This document shows positions 25,818 to 35,868 of a stretch of 40,180 nt of DNA, piece by piece (within the stretch, counting starts at the first letter, position 1; each line of letters opens with the position of its first letter). Below the pieces are notes generated by a model. The model did no database searches. It had not been told where the DNA came from and saw only the letters and a program-made list of their open reading frames with translations. A program made the translations under genes and the position numbers. The stretch is from Desulfurococcaceae archaeon (GTDB lineage: Archaea; Thermoproteota; Thermoprotei_A; Sulfolobales; Acidilobaceae): NCBI GenBank assembly GCA_020833325.1, contig JAJHQN010000003.1, forward strand, positions 1 to 40,180, given 5' to 3'.

Positions 25818-26732
25818 TCACTGGGTAACCACGATTACATCAGAGTCTGTTATGTAAAGCGTGTGCTCAAACTGTGATACCATGCCGCCACCCGCCTCTA
25901 CCAGGACCGGGTACCCATGTAATACTCCTTTAACGCGGAGGGATTTAGATATGTTGTTTAACTCTTCGTTGCTAAAGAAGCCTCTGAGCCATCTGGGTGT
26001 GAAGGGCAAAGTCTTATACCTATCCACTATGATTTCAAGAAGCCTAGTCTCCTGCTCTGTGAGAGCCATCTTAGGCTTCCTACCGGTATACGAGTAGATG
26101 TTAACCAACTGTTTATCGACAACCAAGCCTTTACCGTTTGTAGCAAACGGTTCTAAAGCTATAACACTACCAGGCTGGATTCTAACACGGTGCAGGGATC
26201 TATCAGCATAGTTAGGTATACTTAATCCCCCGTGGACGAGGTATCTTAGAATGTTATGACCTGAAAGGTTTCTAATGGGTTTAAACCCAAGACTTCTAAT
26301 CTCCAGCTCTACAACCCTACCTATCTCGTATAAACTAGTATACGGTTTGATACTTGATATAGCAGATTCAAGAGCTCTCAAGGAAGCCTCAAGGAGCTTC
26401 CCATAGTTCCCCGATAAATCTACTGTTATAGCAGTATCAGCTATGAACCCGTCAACGTGAACCCCCACATCAACCTTAACAACAGCACCCTCAGAAACCA
26501 CCACGTCATCGTCAAAACCCGGTGTGTAGTGGGCTGCAACATCGTTAACCGAGAAATTACAGGGAAAAGCGGGGCTGCCCCCGAGCTCCACAATTAGTTT
26601 TTCGAGAGACTCACATACATAAGACGCTCTAACCCCCGGTTTAACGAGATCCCCAGCATAGTCCCTAACCCTAGCTGCAATCCTCCCAGCCATTTTAAGC
26701 TTATCTAAGTCAACATCTTCAACTCGCTGCAT
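25818..26732 (-). CDS. map: Methionine aminopeptidase, type II
   Basis: 304 residues with the pita-bread fold motifs: GGSPAFPCNFSVNDVAAHYTP near the N-terminus, the metal ligands in VVKVDVGVHVDGFIADTAITVDL, the His ligand in GHNILRYLVHGG, and Glu ligands in IALEPFATNG and the C-terminal FEHTLYIT. The helical insertion after the LEPF Glu marks it as type II. It removes initiator methionine from nascent proteins. Confidence 0.97.
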   Translation of the reverse strand: MQRVEDVDLDKLKMAGRIAARVRDYAGDLVKPGVRASYVCESLEKLIVELGGSPAFPCNFSVNDVAAHYTPGFDDDVVVSEGAVVKVDVGVHVDGFIADTAITVDLSGNYGKLLEASLRALESAISSIKPYTSLYEIGRVVELEIRSLGFKPIRNLSGHNILRYLVHGGLSIPNYADRSLHRVRIQPGSVIALEPFATNGKGLVVDKQLVNIYSYTGRKPKMALTEQETRLLEIIVDRYKTLPFTPRWLRGFFSNEELNNISKSLRVKGVLHGYPVLVEAGGGMVSQFEHTLYITDSDVIVVTQ

Positions 26733-26903
26733 TCAAACACACACCCCGATAAAATTATATGGTTTCAAGGAAAGAGTTTAAGAATACACCATCCCCACTA
26801 GAGAATCCCCCCACTTCACCTCAGGGCTCCGCCTCTAGAGGCTCCCACCCAGCCTGAGGTCTGATGTAGGCTATGTCTCATAAGCATTTCTCGTGGGAAA
26901 AGA

Positions 26904-27215
26904 ATGCAGGTAATACGAGCAACTGTGAAAACTTAAACAGCCTCAAACCTCTTCAAAGACGGGAGGAATACTGTTTTTGGAGTATATCTTTTTCATGGAG
27001 CTAAACGTTCCCAGCGTGCTCCCTTCGCCTACGCACAGCCTAAAATAATATCCCCTCTGCGTTCTAAAGCGAAAGAGTTTGTTGTGAGTGTTGAGAATAT
27101 AGTTCTAGGTGAGGGCTTAACCCCCCCATTTAATTCCTGCTCTTTGAAGATTGAGGTTTCTCTTGGTGCAAGATACTCGGGTTGGAGCGGGCTTTACACC
27201 GCTTTTGGCTTGTAG
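26904..27215 (+). pseudogene. Possible broken ORF in the 541-nt gap between map and the MBL gene
   Basis: The gap 26733-27282 has no clear gene. In one plus-strand frame an ATG-initiated peptide (MQVIRATVKT) meets a stop at codon 11, after which the frame stays open for 92 codons (NLFKDGRNTVFGVYLFHGAKRSQ ...). Just upstream, CCTCAGG/CCTGAGG flank the palindrome GCCTCTAGAGGC (26820-26862), a hairpin that could be an element end. This may be a decayed insertion remnant. No family is recognised and chance is possible. Confidence 0.25.
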
Positions 27216-27282
27216 AGGACATCAATGGAGGTTAAAAATAAAAATACCCCTTTTTGCCATAGTGTCTATTAAGGTGGTGGGT

Positions 27283-27984
27283 GTGGGTAGGTTAACGTAC
27301 TATGGGCATGCGGCTTTCGAGCTGGTGTTAGATGGTTTTAGGATATTGATAGATCCTTGGCTTTCTAACCCTAAATCTCCTGTTAAACCATCTGATGTTA
27401 GGGATGTGGACTTGATACTCTTAACACACGGTCATTTTGATCATGTAGGTGATACTGTAGAGATTGCCAGGAGTAATCCTAGGGCTAAGGTTGTGGCTAT
27501 ATTCGAGCTTGCAAGCGAGGTGGGGAAGCAGATTGGCGGGGATAGGGTTATTGGCGGTAACATAGGGGGCCCTATAAGTGTTGGCTTGGGATCTCTAAGA
27601 GTAGCTCTCACCCCGGCAACACATAGTAGTCCTTACGGTAGCCCTACAGGTTTGGTTGTAATAGGGGAGGAGGGGAGGGTGTATCATGCTGGTGACACCG
27701 GGGTCACAATGGATATGAGGTTGATAGGGGAGATATATAGGCCCGATGTGGCGTTACTACCGGTAGGAGGTCATTTTACAATGGATCACGTGGAGGCAGC
27801 TAAGGCAGTAGAGCTTCTAAGACCTAAGGTCGCTATACCCATGCACTATGCTACATTTCCATTACTCTACGGTAGCCCTGACGAGTTTAAACGTTTAGTG
27901 GAGGAGAGATGTCTACCTACTAAGATCGTTATATTAGAGCCTGGTAAAAGCTACGAGTTCGATTTTAAAGCTGGCTTGTACTAA
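27283..27984 (+). CDS. UPF0173-type metal-dependent hydrolase (metallo-beta-lactamase fold)
   Basis: It starts at GTG 27283 (MGRLTYYGHAAFELVLDG), preceded by AAGGTGGTGG. The track's 27151 start adds about 44 residues outside the family. From 27283 the protein is about 233 residues, normal for UPF0173. Zinc ligands are visible in LTHGHFDHVGD (HxHxDH), YHAGDTGVT (Asp), HFTMDHVEA and PMHYATFP (His). The reaction is unknown; family members are soluble hydrolases. Confidence 0.92.
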   Translation: MGRLTYYGHAAFELVLDGFRILIDPWLSNPKSPVKPSDVRDVDLILLTHGHFDHVGDTVEIARSNPRAKVVAIFELASEVGKQIGGDRVIGGNIGGPISVGLGSLRVALTPATHSSPYGSPTGLVVIGEEGRVYHAGDTGVTMDMRLIGEIYRPDVALLPVGGHFTMDHVEAAKAVELLRPKVAIPMHYATFPLLYGSPDEFKRLVEERCLPTKIVILEPGKSYEFDFKAGLY

Positions 27985-28096
27985 GCCTAACATGTTGAAA
28001 ATCTATTTATTTTTTGATCTGACAACATACTTTACTGTTTTAAACAATCTCCACTACAGCTTTTAGGGTGCGATTGAAACCTTTATTAGAGTTGGA

Positions 28097-29224
28097 GTGG
28101 GGTGTTGTTTGGTTAACGGGCAGGACGCTCTAGCCTGGATTCAGGCTTTAAGCCAGCTTCTGTTCATAGCTTTTCTTATAGCGTTATTCCTTGGATTAAA
28201 CCAGAGAATTCAGGTGTACATATGGACTAGGGATATTAGGTCTAAGCTTGTAATACTTGAGGGTATGGCTGAGGAGGCTAGGAGGAGGACCTTAGATTAC
28301 CTAGCAAGGAATAATGCTAAGAGCCCAGAGTCTCTTTTAAACAAGATAGTAGACTTTTTTGTAATAGAGCCTGTGTCGATAGAGCCTACCGATATAATTA
28401 GAAGACTCGACCACCTAGTCAACATTAGAATTGCGAGGTTCAGGGAGGAGTTCGAGAAGGCTATGCCTAGTAGCGATCTAGTAACGAGGAGCAGAGCTGA
28501 GGTTTCTGCTGAGATAACATCGGCCTTAACGCTTATACAGAGGATTGTTAAACACTATCTACTACTAGGGGAGAAGACTAAGAACTGGATTTTGATAATG
28601 CAGTTACAACTACTAATGCCTCAGATACTGAGGATAGCTGATTCGTATAGAAGAGCTCTTAACGACTTCCTAGCAGGGTACCCTATAGGGGATTCAGCGG
28701 GGGCCCTGGTCGTATTAAAACTCTCTAACTTCTCCTCAAACTGGGTTGAGGTAGAGCATGATACCGTGGTTACCGATGTTGACTTTGAAGGGAGAAAGCT
28801 TATTCTAGTTAAGGCTAGGGGCCCTGCATCTACTGTAGGTAAGCCTGGGACGGCTGTGGAGAAGATTGTGAGCGAGCTTACGAGCAAGGGGGTGAAGCCT
28901 TCGCTATTGCTAACAATAGATGCGGCTTTAAAACTTGAAGGGGAGGAGAGCGGTGTTACTGCTGAAGGTGTTGGCGCCGCGATAGGCGATATAGGACCTG
29001 AGAAAATTAGATTTGAGAGGGTGGCGGCAGAGCATAAGATACCCTTAAGAGCCCTCATAATCAAAATGTCCTTGGAGGAGGCTATACAGGCTATGAATAA
29101 GAAGATATACGAGGGGGTTGAGAAGGCGGTTGCCAGAGCTAGGGAGATTATATTAGCTGAGACCAAGCCTGGAGATGTGGTTGTAGTAGCTGGGATAGGT
29201 AATACTAATGGGGTAGGCCAGTAG
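28097..29224 (+). CDS. DUF1512-family archaeal membrane-anchored protein
   Basis: 375 residues. One N-terminal membrane helix (ALSQLLFIAFLIALFLGL) is followed by a long helical region, then a mixed alpha/beta domain rich in short conserved motifs (KARGPASTVGKPGTAVEKIVSEL, GVGAAIGDIGPEKIRFE, VVVVAGIGNTNGVGQ). I recognise it as the archaeal DUF1512 group, of unknown function. The glycine-rich C-terminus looks like a ligand or nucleotide pocket, but that is inference. The start may be one of several GTG/TTG codons between 28097 and 28109. The next gene follows after 10 nt. Confidence 0.8.
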   Translation: MGCCLVNGQDALAWIQALSQLLFIAFLIALFLGLNQRIQVYIWTRDIRSKLVILEGMAEEARRRTLDYLARNNAKSPESLLNKIVDFFVIEPVSIEPTDIIRRLDHLVNIRIARFREEFEKAMPSSDLVTRSRAEVSAEITSALTLIQRIVKHYLLLGEKTKNWILIMQLQLLMPQILRIADSYRRALNDFLAGYPIGDSAGALVVLKLSNFSSNWVEVEHDTVVTDVDFEGRKLILVKARGPASTVGKPGTAVEKIVSELTSKGVKPSLLLTIDAALKLEGEESGVTAEGVGAAIGDIGPEKIRFERVAAEHKIPLRALIIKMSLEEAIQAMNKKIYEGVEKAVARAREIILAETKPGDVVVVAGIGNTNGVGQ

Positions 29225-29234
29225 GTGGTGGCGT

Positions 29235-29531
29235 ATGGTAACCCAGACTACAAACCCACTTGAATGGATTCAACCACTACTACTGATAGTGATAATGGGT
29301 ATACTATTACTGCTACTACTAAGGCAGACCATGATGCTTTCTAGGGCCGGAGAAGCTTATTCCAAGGTTCAGAGGGTGGTCACCCTTGTTGCTTGCGGTG
29401 ATAAAGTGGAGGCTAGACCCTTCAAAGAAGGAGATTACGTAGGCCGCGTCCTAGGCGATTGCGGTGAGGGGAGGCAAGCCAGGATTGTAGGGATATACTC
29501 TGAAGAAGTAGCATTAGAGAAGCCTCGGTAA
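29235..29531 (+). CDS. Small membrane protein downstream of DUF1512
   Basis: 98 residues. A single strongly hydrophobic helix (QPLLLIVIMGILLLLLLRQTMML, residues 13-35) is followed by a soluble tail with a small beta domain (VTLVACGDKVEARPFKEGDYVGRVLGDC ... GIYSEEVALEKP). It lies 10 nt after the DUF1512 gene, so the two are co-transcribed and may form a membrane complex. Function unknown. Confidence 0.75.
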   Translation: MVTQTTNPLEWIQPLLLIVIMGILLLLLLRQTMMLSRAGEAYSKVQRVVTLVACGDKVEARPFKEGDYVGRVLGDCGEGRQARIVGIYSEEVALEKPR

Positions 29532-29770
29532 CGTTTCAACCTCTCTCTTAATAGGAGATATTCGCCTAAAACCCAGACTTCCAATACCCACCTAAAGATC
29601 CCTCAAAGCCGCCCTGTTGATTGCCCGCACTTCAACCTTCCAAGTTGGTGTAGGCTACAGATTCTGAGGAAGCTAGAGTTGATATCAAGCTAGACTTCAA
29701 GCCCTCCAATGAGATACCCCGATAAGTATATTGGTGTTAGTGGTTCTACAAGAGCTTAGAGGTGAGGGGT

Positions 29771-31477
29771 TTGGCTAGATTTATTGTTACAGCAGCTTGG
29801 CCTTATGTGAACTACATACCTCATCTGGGGACCATAATACATTTGATTAGCGCTGATATCTATGCAAGGTATCTCAGGCTTAGAGGTCATGAGGTTATAT
29901 CTGTTACGGGGAGTGATGAGCATGGAACGCCCATAGAGTTAGAGGCTAGGAAGAGGGGTGTTAGCCCTAGAGAGCTGACCGATGCTGTTCACTCGAGGGA
30001 TGTAGAGTTATTTAAGGAGTATGGCATAGAGTTCAGCAACTACACTAGGACTGAGAGCCCTATTCACAAGGAGTTCGTTAGGGGGTTTATGTTAAAACTC
30101 TATGAGAACGGCTACATATTCGAGCAGGACGAAGTCTTACCCTACTGTGAGCGTGATATGATATTCTTGCCTGATAGGTTTGTTGAAGGCACATGTCCAT
30201 ACTGTGGTTATGAGAGAGCTAGAGGTGATCAATGCGATGAGTGCGGGAGGCTTCTACACCCAACAGAGCTGATCAACCCTAGGTGTGCGCTATGCGGTGC
30301 TAAACCTGTTTTTAAGCTGACGAAGCACTGGTACTTAGACCTAAGTAGGGTTAGGGATAGGCTCCTTGAGTGGCTTAAGAGTAACGAGGAGCTCCAGGAT
30401 AATGTTAGAGAGTATAGTTTAAACTGGGTAACACAGGGTTTGAAGGCTAGGAGTGTTACGAGGGATACAATGTGGGGTATAGAAGCTCCCTTCCCCGGGT
30501 CGGAGGGGAAAACAATATACGTGTGGTTTGACGCCCTACTAGGCTATATTAGTGCTACAAAGGAGTACCTCGAATCCATAGGTAGGGGGGGTGAGTGGGT
30601 GGATTGGTGGATGAAGGGCGATGTTAAAACGGTATACTTCATAGGTAAGGATAATATTCCATTCCACTCCATAATATTCCCTGCAATGCTCATCGCTACA
30701 GGCGAACCCTACGTCCTCCCCTGGAGGATTAGCGCTACAGAGTATCTCCTCTACGAAGGCAGGCATTTTAGTAAGAGTAGGAGGATTGGGATTTGGATAG
30801 ACGAGGCGCTCGAAATAGCTCCTGGCGAGTACTGGAGGTGGATCCTCGTAAGGCTTAGACCGGAGCTTAGAGACCAGAATTTCACGTGGAGCGAGTTCTA
30901 CAGGATAGTCAATAGCGAGCTCGGGGATGATATAGGAAACTACGTTCACAGGGTGTTAACGTTGGCTGAGAGAGCTGGAGGGAGAATCCCCAGACCGGAT
31001 AACCTGGGATCTCGGGAGATGGAAGTACTGGAGGAGGCTAAAAGGATAGCTTCTAAAGCTGTGGAAGCCTACGATTCCATAAGGCTTAAGCAGGCTACAG
31101 AATACATCTTGGAGCTTGCTAGACTAGGGAATAGATATCTAAACGAGAGGGAGCCATGGAATCTCCTAAGAAAGGAGCCTGGGGAGGCATTGAAGGTACT
31201 ATGGGTCTCCCTGACTATAGTCAAGCTAATAGCACACCTCATAGCACCCGTTATGCCTAGAACAGCTGAGAGGATATGGAGTATGCTAGGGCTTAAGGGA
31301 AGCGTGCTAGAGAAAATCTGGGACAAGGAGCTGTTCGAAGCTGTAGAGTTTACCGTCACGAGGTCAGAGCCCCTCTTCCACAAGCTCCCACAAGACTTTC
31401 TAGAGAGAATAGACCATATAGTAGAGGAGGCCCGAGCTAGGGCAGCGGCTAAAAGGCCCAAGGTTATAGCCGACTAA
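29771..31477 (+). CDS. metG: Methionyl-tRNA synthetase
   Basis: About 568 residues from the TTG at 29771, which is preceded by GAGGTGAGGGG; the track start 29762 lacks such a site. Class I signatures: HLGT (HIGH equivalent) in YVNYIPHLGTIIHL and FSKSR (KMSKS equivalent) in EGRHFSKSRRIGIW. Zinc knuckles are CPYCGYERARGDQCDECGRL and the CALCGAK half-site. The anticodon-binding helical domain follows. There is no C-terminal EMAP/tRNA-binding domain; in archaea that is sometimes a separate gene. It charges initiator and elongator tRNA-Met. Confidence 0.97.
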   Translation: MARFIVTAAWPYVNYIPHLGTIIHLISADIYARYLRLRGHEVISVTGSDEHGTPIELEARKRGVSPRELTDAVHSRDVELFKEYGIEFSNYTRTESPIHKEFVRGFMLKLYENGYIFEQDEVLPYCERDMIFLPDRFVEGTCPYCGYERARGDQCDECGRLLHPTELINPRCALCGAKPVFKLTKHWYLDLSRVRDRLLEWLKSNEELQDNVREYSLNWVTQGLKARSVTRDTMWGIEAPFPGSEGKTIYVWFDALLGYISATKEYLESIGRGGEWVDWWMKGDVKTVYFIGKDNIPFHSIIFPAMLIATGEPYVLPWRISATEYLLYEGRHFSKSRRIGIWIDEALEIAPGEYWRWILVRLRPELRDQNFTWSEFYRIVNSELGDDIGNYVHRVLTLAERAGGRIPRPDNLGSREMEVLEEAKRIASKAVEAYDSIRLKQATEYILELARLGNRYLNEREPWNLLRKEPGEALKVLWVSLTIVKLIAHLIAPVMPRTAERIWSMLGLKGSVLEKIWDKELFEAVEFTVTRSEPLFHKLPQDFLERIDHIVEEARARAAAKRPKVIAD

Positions 31478-31690
31478 CCCCTCTACCCTTAAAAAGCCAA
31501 CCCCTCAGTATATTCTGCTGAGAGAACCCTCACTCCAGATAAGCACCTCTTAGATGTAGGGATCACCGTCCATTCACATATTGTAAGGTAAAGCTCTCTA
31601 AGCTTAGGATTGTGTGTTTTAAATAAGAGTTTAAAACGTTATATTGTAATCCTTTTATCCTCTAGTAGGCCTCCAGAGATCTAGGTGTTA

Positions 31691-32131
31691 ATGTTGCCTG
31701 TTGCTATGCCAGGTCCGGGTAGCCCTAATGGAATCTATGTGTATGATGCTAAGAAGAGGGTGTGGAATGTGCTTAGGAGGGATGGAGAGTCTTTTAAGCT
31801 AGGCGAGCTAGGCAAGGGGCTTTACCTAGTGTACTTTGATAACCTCTACTGCCCTGCTTGTAGGTCTCAGGACCATCATATCTACAAGCTTGTTATGAAA
31901 TACGGGGGTAGAAGTGATATCTTCTTCGTCATAGTGGTTTGCGATTGGTTCGCTAATAACTGTAACTCAGAGGCGGCTTCAAAAACCTTTAAAGAGTATA
32001 ACGTGTCAGCTAGCCCTACACTAATAGTAGCCAAGGTCTCTGATAACGGTGTTGTAGAAGAGAGGCTTGAAGGTGTTAGAACGGATAACGCTATAGAGTA
32101 CTATATTAAAAAACTAGTAGGAGAGGCGTAG
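31691..32131 (+). CDS. Thioredoxin-fold protein with CPAC motif
   Basis: About 146 residues from the ATG at 31691. LYLVYFDNLYCPACRSQDHHIYKLVMKY contains a CxxC redox motif after a beta strand, and the cis-proline region is SASPTLIVAKV, both typical of thioredoxin-like oxidoreductases. An extra Cys pair (VVCDWFANNC) is unusual. There is no signal peptide, so it is probably a cytoplasmic disulfide or thiol-redox protein. It is convergent with proC. Confidence 0.85.
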   Translation: MLPVAMPGPGSPNGIYVYDAKKRVWNVLRRDGESFKLGELGKGLYLVYFDNLYCPACRSQDHHIYKLVMKYGGRSDIFFVIVVCDWFANNCNSEAASKTFKEYNVSASPTLIVAKVSDNGVVEERLEGVRTDNAIEYYIKKLVGEA

Positions 32132-32147
32132 TCCTTGAATCCTACTC

Positions 32148-32990
32148 TCATATAGGATTCTTCATAAGCTTTTCTACAAGATCCTCTATTGATGAACCCA
32201 GCTTCTCGGCCTTCATAGCAGACTTCTCAATAACCTCTATCATGGACGCTGGAACCCCTCTACTCTCTAGAACCTTAAGACCCTCTATTGTTACACCTCC
32301 AGGTGTTGTAACCTCATCTCTTAGCTCAGCTGGGTGGACGGTTCTTAGGGATAGGTGCTCAGCTGTAGCTTTGATAGTGTCAAGTACGGCTTTTGTAGCT
32401 AAATCCCTTGGGAATCCCATTGATATAGCTCCTAGGACTAGAGAGTCCACGATTACTGCAACATATGCTGGGAGGCTCCCAACGAGAGCCGTCCACACAT
32501 CTAGCCACTCCTCTGGAACCCAGTACGTTGTACCAGCACATTTGAACATCTTCTCTACAATATTGCTATTAACACCATCTATGACTCCTGAGAGGGCTGT
32601 GGCACTCATACCAATCCTAATGTTGATGTTTGGCATAGCTCTATAGACTGTGTTCGCTTGAAGAGCTCTCTCAAGGGTAGCCCTTCTAACTCCCGCAACC
32701 ACAGATACTACCAGCTTATCGTTAACAAAACCTCTTACCTCGCTAGCTAGATGTGGTAGCTGGTATGGCTTAACACTGATAACAACTACATCTGAGCTCT
32801 CCACCGCCCCCCTGTTATTCCTTATTGCAGTTATACCAAGTCTCCTTACAGACTCAAGAGTTTCATCCCTCCTAGCTGTAGCTATAACCTCAAACCCGCA
32901 TTTGCGGAGAGCCCAGGCTAGTGACGATCCTATCCTACCGGCTCCTAGAACCGCTACTCTAATGCCATTAAGGTCGGCAATGAGCCGCAC
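32148..32990 (-). CDS. proC: Pyrroline-5-carboxylate reductase
   Basis: 280 residues. An N-terminal Rossmann NAD(P) motif is present (VAVLGAGRIGSSLAWAL). VVISVKPYQLPHLASEV and RAMPNINIRIGMSATAL (normally R-x-MPN) are classic ProC motifs. The C-terminal dimer helix contains the signature LRDEVTTPGGVTIEGLKVLE. It catalyses the last step of proline synthesis. The gene stands alone, 274 nt from the next gene upstream. Confidence 0.96.
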   Translation of the reverse strand: MRLIADLNGIRVAVLGAGRIGSSLAWALRKCGFEVIATARRDETLESVRRLGITAIRNNRGAVESSDVVVISVKPYQLPHLASEVRGFVNDKLVVSVVAGVRRATLERALQANTVYRAMPNINIRIGMSATALSGVIDGVNSNIVEKMFKCAGTTYWVPEEWLDVWTALVGSLPAYVAVIVDSLVLGAISMGFPRDLATKAVLDTIKATAEHLSLRTVHPAELRDEVTTPGGVTIEGLKVLESRGVPASMIEVIEKSAMKAEKLGSSIEDLVEKLMKNPI

Positions 32991-33264
32991 CTTAAGAAAT
33001 TACTATCTCCAAGCCTTTTAAACACTACTATAATCTAGAGCTGTTATCTAAGCTATGACCTCCCCTCCGCTCTTTGAAAAAGGGCGGGTCCCCCCGCATC
33101 CCTGGGAGGCTCCAATGCCTCCTCCGAGAGGTTTGCTGGGTTTCCTGCTCTGAGGTCTACACATCATAGATCAACATCCCCATCCCTTAGGGCATCACAG
33201 CTCAGCTAGGGGAGGTCTCCCTATATGGGGGCAACAGCTCCTTAGGCGCTGTATGTAGTGTATT

Positions 33265-34053
33265 TCAACTGGAGTCTATATCCCTCTCATCCTCGTCGTG
33301 AAAAGGTGAGGCTTTCCAGTTGTAGTTGCAGGGGTTTACGGGTATCTCCTTCTCGTAGTAGACGAATATCGTTGAACCTCTTAACTCTCCTCTGACCCTG
33401 AAGGCTCTATATTCTATAGTGTTTCTGAAAGAGCATAGCCTGTAGGAGAATTTGGGATCTACGGCTGCGTTAGGCCTGATTTCGGTAATGTCCCCTCTTA
33501 AGGCTATAAATGCTACCATAACCCTAAACCCCCCTCTCTCCCTGAGGAACTTTAGGATTTCAAGTTGTTTTGAGGCTCTCAAACTCTTAGCTGATGGGAA
33601 TAAGCCTATGCCCTTTTCAGCATAGTTAACACCTTTAACCTCCACTAGCAGGGGCTCCCTGCCATGGCCTACTACCAGGAAATCAGCTCTATACCTCATG
33701 AAAGGCGTTCGAACCTCAAACTCCTCCACCACATCACCATGCTCCCCTATGCCCTCAAAAACCCTGGGTATCAGGCGTGAGAACACGATATTGGGAAGCC
33801 TTGAATCAACGAGGATGAGCCCTCCAGGGTCTGCTAAAGCAACTACATCACAGCGAGTAAACCTCCTGAAACCGGAGACCTCCACGTAGTAAACAGGTGT
33901 ACCTCTAGGAGTAATCCTCCCAAGCCTCCCAGTATCATGGAGATGGCATAGGAACTTCGAGCCATCCCTACCCCTAAGCACAGCTACAAACATGCTATCG
34001 GCATACTCAAAATCAGCCCTCCTAACCCCGGGGATCCTCACAATTACATCCAA
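33265..34053 (-). CDS. sfsA: SfsA-like DNA-binding / nuclease-fold protein
   Basis: 262 residues, slightly longer than the usual 230. Motifs: HLHDTGRLGRITPRGTPVYYVE (family CHxxNpGR-type segment), VDSRLPNIVFSRLI, YRADFLV, and LVEVKGVNYAEKGIGLFPSAKSLRASKQLEIL, which resembles a D-(ExK) restriction-nuclease-like active site. In bacteria SfsA is linked to maltose metabolism, but its real activity is unclear. The TTG start at 34053 leads into the conserved region. It stands alone between long gaps. Confidence 0.9.
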   Translation of the reverse strand: MDVIVRIPGVRRADFEYADSMFVAVLRGRDGSKFLCHLHDTGRLGRITPRGTPVYYVEVSGFRRFTRCDVVALADPGGLILVDSRLPNIVFSRLIPRVFEGIGEHGDVVEEFEVRTPFMRYRADFLVVGHGREPLLVEVKGVNYAEKGIGLFPSAKSLRASKQLEILKFLRERGGFRVMVAFIALRGDITEIRPNAAVDPKFSYRLCSFRNTIEYRAFRVRGELRGSTIFVYYEKEIPVNPCNYNWKASPFHDEDERDIDSS

Positions 34054-34248
34054 CAGAGCTAAACCCCCACCAATCTATAGAATTAGAATGCCAGCTATCT
34101 TAAGCTATTCCATATACTACACCGGGAGTTACCTAATCCGTGACACTCAAACCATAGATACTTAAAGTGTAACCCCCACACTAGATCAGCTGGGTATTAG
34201 ATGTAGTCTTCCCGGGAAGTACATGTGATTTCACGGTGGAAGATCTAT

Positions 34249-34258
34249 GTTTTTAAAC
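34249..34258 (+). promoter_or_regulatory. TATA box of tRNA-Lys
   Basis: GTTTTTAAAC lies about 30-39 nt before the tRNA 5' end, ideal archaeal spacing. Confidence 0.6.
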
Positions 34259-34287
34259 TTTAACAGGATGCTTACTACTCTAGGAGT

Positions 34288-34364
34288 GGGCCCGTAGCTC
34301 AGCCTGGTAGAGCGGCGGGCTTTTAACCCGTAGGTCCCGGGTTCAAATCCCGGCGGGCCCGCCA
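34288..34364 (+). tRNA. tRNA-Lys (anticodon TTT)
   Basis: Acceptor GGGCCCG/CGGGCCC, D arm GCTC/GAGC, anticodon loop CTTTTAA (TTT), T arm CCGGG-TTCAAAT-CCCGG, discriminator G and encoded CCA. 74-nt body, no intron. Its acceptor and T arm are the same as those of tRNA-Arg at 21380. Confidence 0.96.
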
Positions 34365-34428
34365 CAATGCCGGGAGGGCTCCTAAAGAGATTAGAGTGTG
34401 TAGTATCATATTTTACAGGGGGTCGGGT

Positions 34429-35190
34429 TTGACAGCTGAGTATCCGTTGAAACCTGTGGTTGAGGGTCTTTACATAGTGGGGTCTAGGCCTGTTTTATAC
34501 TCTGCGGCTGACGATGTCTTTGTAGTGGCTGATGTTCACCTAGGGTATGAGGAGGCTATGGCCTCTCAAGGAGTTTTTCTACCGAGGTTACAGCTTAGGA
34601 AGGCTCTTAAAGTGTTATCTGAGGCTAGGGCTATTGTAGGAGCTAGAGGTGTTATTGTAAACGGGGATATTAAGCATGCTTTTGAGAAGTTGTTGAAGCA
34701 GGAGAGGGTTGAGGTTGAAGAGTTTATTGTTAAGCTACAGGAGATGGGGTTTAAGGAGGTTATATTCGTTAGGGGTAACCATGATAATTACGTGGGCTAT
34801 GTGATCAGGAAGCTGGGGGTTACTGTGGTTGAGGATCACCTGGATTTAAGTAATGGTATTAGGGTAACCCACGGCCACTTGGATTTAGAGCCTAGAGGTG
34901 ATGTAGTTGTTATAGGCCATGAGCATCCGGCTATCCACTTGAACATTGGCGGTTCTAAGATTAAACTACCAGTACTCCTCCTCATCCCTACAACGTTTTC
35001 TACTCAAATTCTGGTTATACCAGCTTTAGGAGTGTACCAGACGGGTAACATTGTAACCTTGGATAGAGGGAGGTTCCTATCGCCAATGGTTAGGAGGTAC
35101 GGGGTGGTTGAAAAGGCTAAGCCTATCATAGTGGATGAGAGTCTAGGTGTGATAGCGTTGCCTGAGCTTGAGAGTGTACTAGGCTTCTAG
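34429..35190 (+). CDS. ICC-like metallophosphoesterase (COG1407 type)
   Basis: Calcineurin-like phosphoesterase motifs in order: [12 protein letters not shown] (DxH), VNGDIKHAF (GD), [11 protein letters not shown] (GNHD), RVTHGHLD and [10 protein letters not shown] (GHxH). I prefer the TTG at 34429 ([18 protein letters not shown]) because a GGGGGTC precedes it by seven bases; the track start is GTG 34396. The family is predicted to hydrolyse phosphodiesters and its cellular role is unknown. It follows tRNA-Lys and overlaps the convergent tbp gene by 4 nt. Confidence 0.9.
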   Translation: MTAEYPLKPVVEGLYIVGSRPVLYSAADDVFVVADVHLGYEEAMASQGVFLPRLQLRKALKVLSEARAIVGARGVIVNGDIKHAFEKLLKQERVEVEEFIVKLQEMGFKEVIFVRGNHDNYVGYVIRKLGVTVVEDHLDLSNGIRVTHGHLDLEPRGDVVVIGHEHPAIHLNIGGSKIKLPVLLLIPTTFSTQILVIPALGVYQTGNIVTLDRGRFLSPMVRRYGVVEKAKPIIVDESLGVIALPELESVLGF

Positions 35191-35765
35191 TCGTATGGTA
35201 TTATGCAGTTGTTCTCCTTAAGCCTCTCATATATACTGTTAACTGCTTTAACCACCTCCTCCTCCCTCTTAGCCCCTGTTATAACCATCTTACCACTACT
35301 AAATATGAGGAGCACTACAACGGGTTTCTCCATCCTGTATATGAGTCCTGGGAACTGCTCCGGTTCATACATACTACCGGGTAATGCTAAAGCAGCCCTC
35401 TCAAGGTCTATTATAGCCCCTAGGTTAGCTGAAGCGACTATATTCTGTATTTGAATCTGAGGCTTCCCCTGTATCGGTATACCCTTGTTTATGAGCGTTT
35501 TAAGAATCTTCTTGACTGCGAAAACAAGCTGGTTGACACTCTTAGCCCCTGTTACAACCATCTTACCAGATTTGAATATAAGAGCTGTTATCTTCGGCTG
35601 CTCCAGCCTGTAAACGAGACCTGGAAACTGGTCTGGGTTGTAATCGACCTCTGGGAGCTTTGTCTCTATAAGCGATAGGTCTAGGGGGTGTTCTAATATG
35701 ACCGTAGCAACGATATTCTCTATCTGAACCTCAGGCTCTCTACTTGTAATCTCAGAAGATCTCAT
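35187..35765 (-). CDS. tbp: TATA-box-binding protein
   Basis: 192 residues with two direct repeats of the saddle fold: [25 protein letters not shown] ... [30 protein letters not shown], and [25 protein letters not shown] ... [30 protein letters not shown]. It is the general transcription factor that binds the TATA boxes seen in this window. The acidic C-terminal tail common in some archaeal TBPs is absent. A TATA-like GTATTTAAAC stretch lies upstream (minus strand). Confidence 0.98.
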   Translation of the reverse strand: MRSSEITSREPEVQIENIVATVILEHPLDLSLIETKLPEVDYNPDQFPGLVYRLEQPKITALIFKSGKMVVTGAKSVNQLVFAVKKILKTLINKGIPIQGKPQIQIQNIVASANLGAIIDLERAALALPGSMYEPEQFPGLIYRMEKPVVVLLIFSSGKMVITGAKREEEVVKAVNSIYERLKENNCIIPYD

Positions 35766-35868
35766 CTAGCTACCACCTCCCAGGTAGGGGTTTAAAAGGC
35801 AGGGTATTTAAACTATAGCACCTAGCCTCATGCTAGCTTAAGAGGGTTGAGAGAGCAAAAGATAACCT

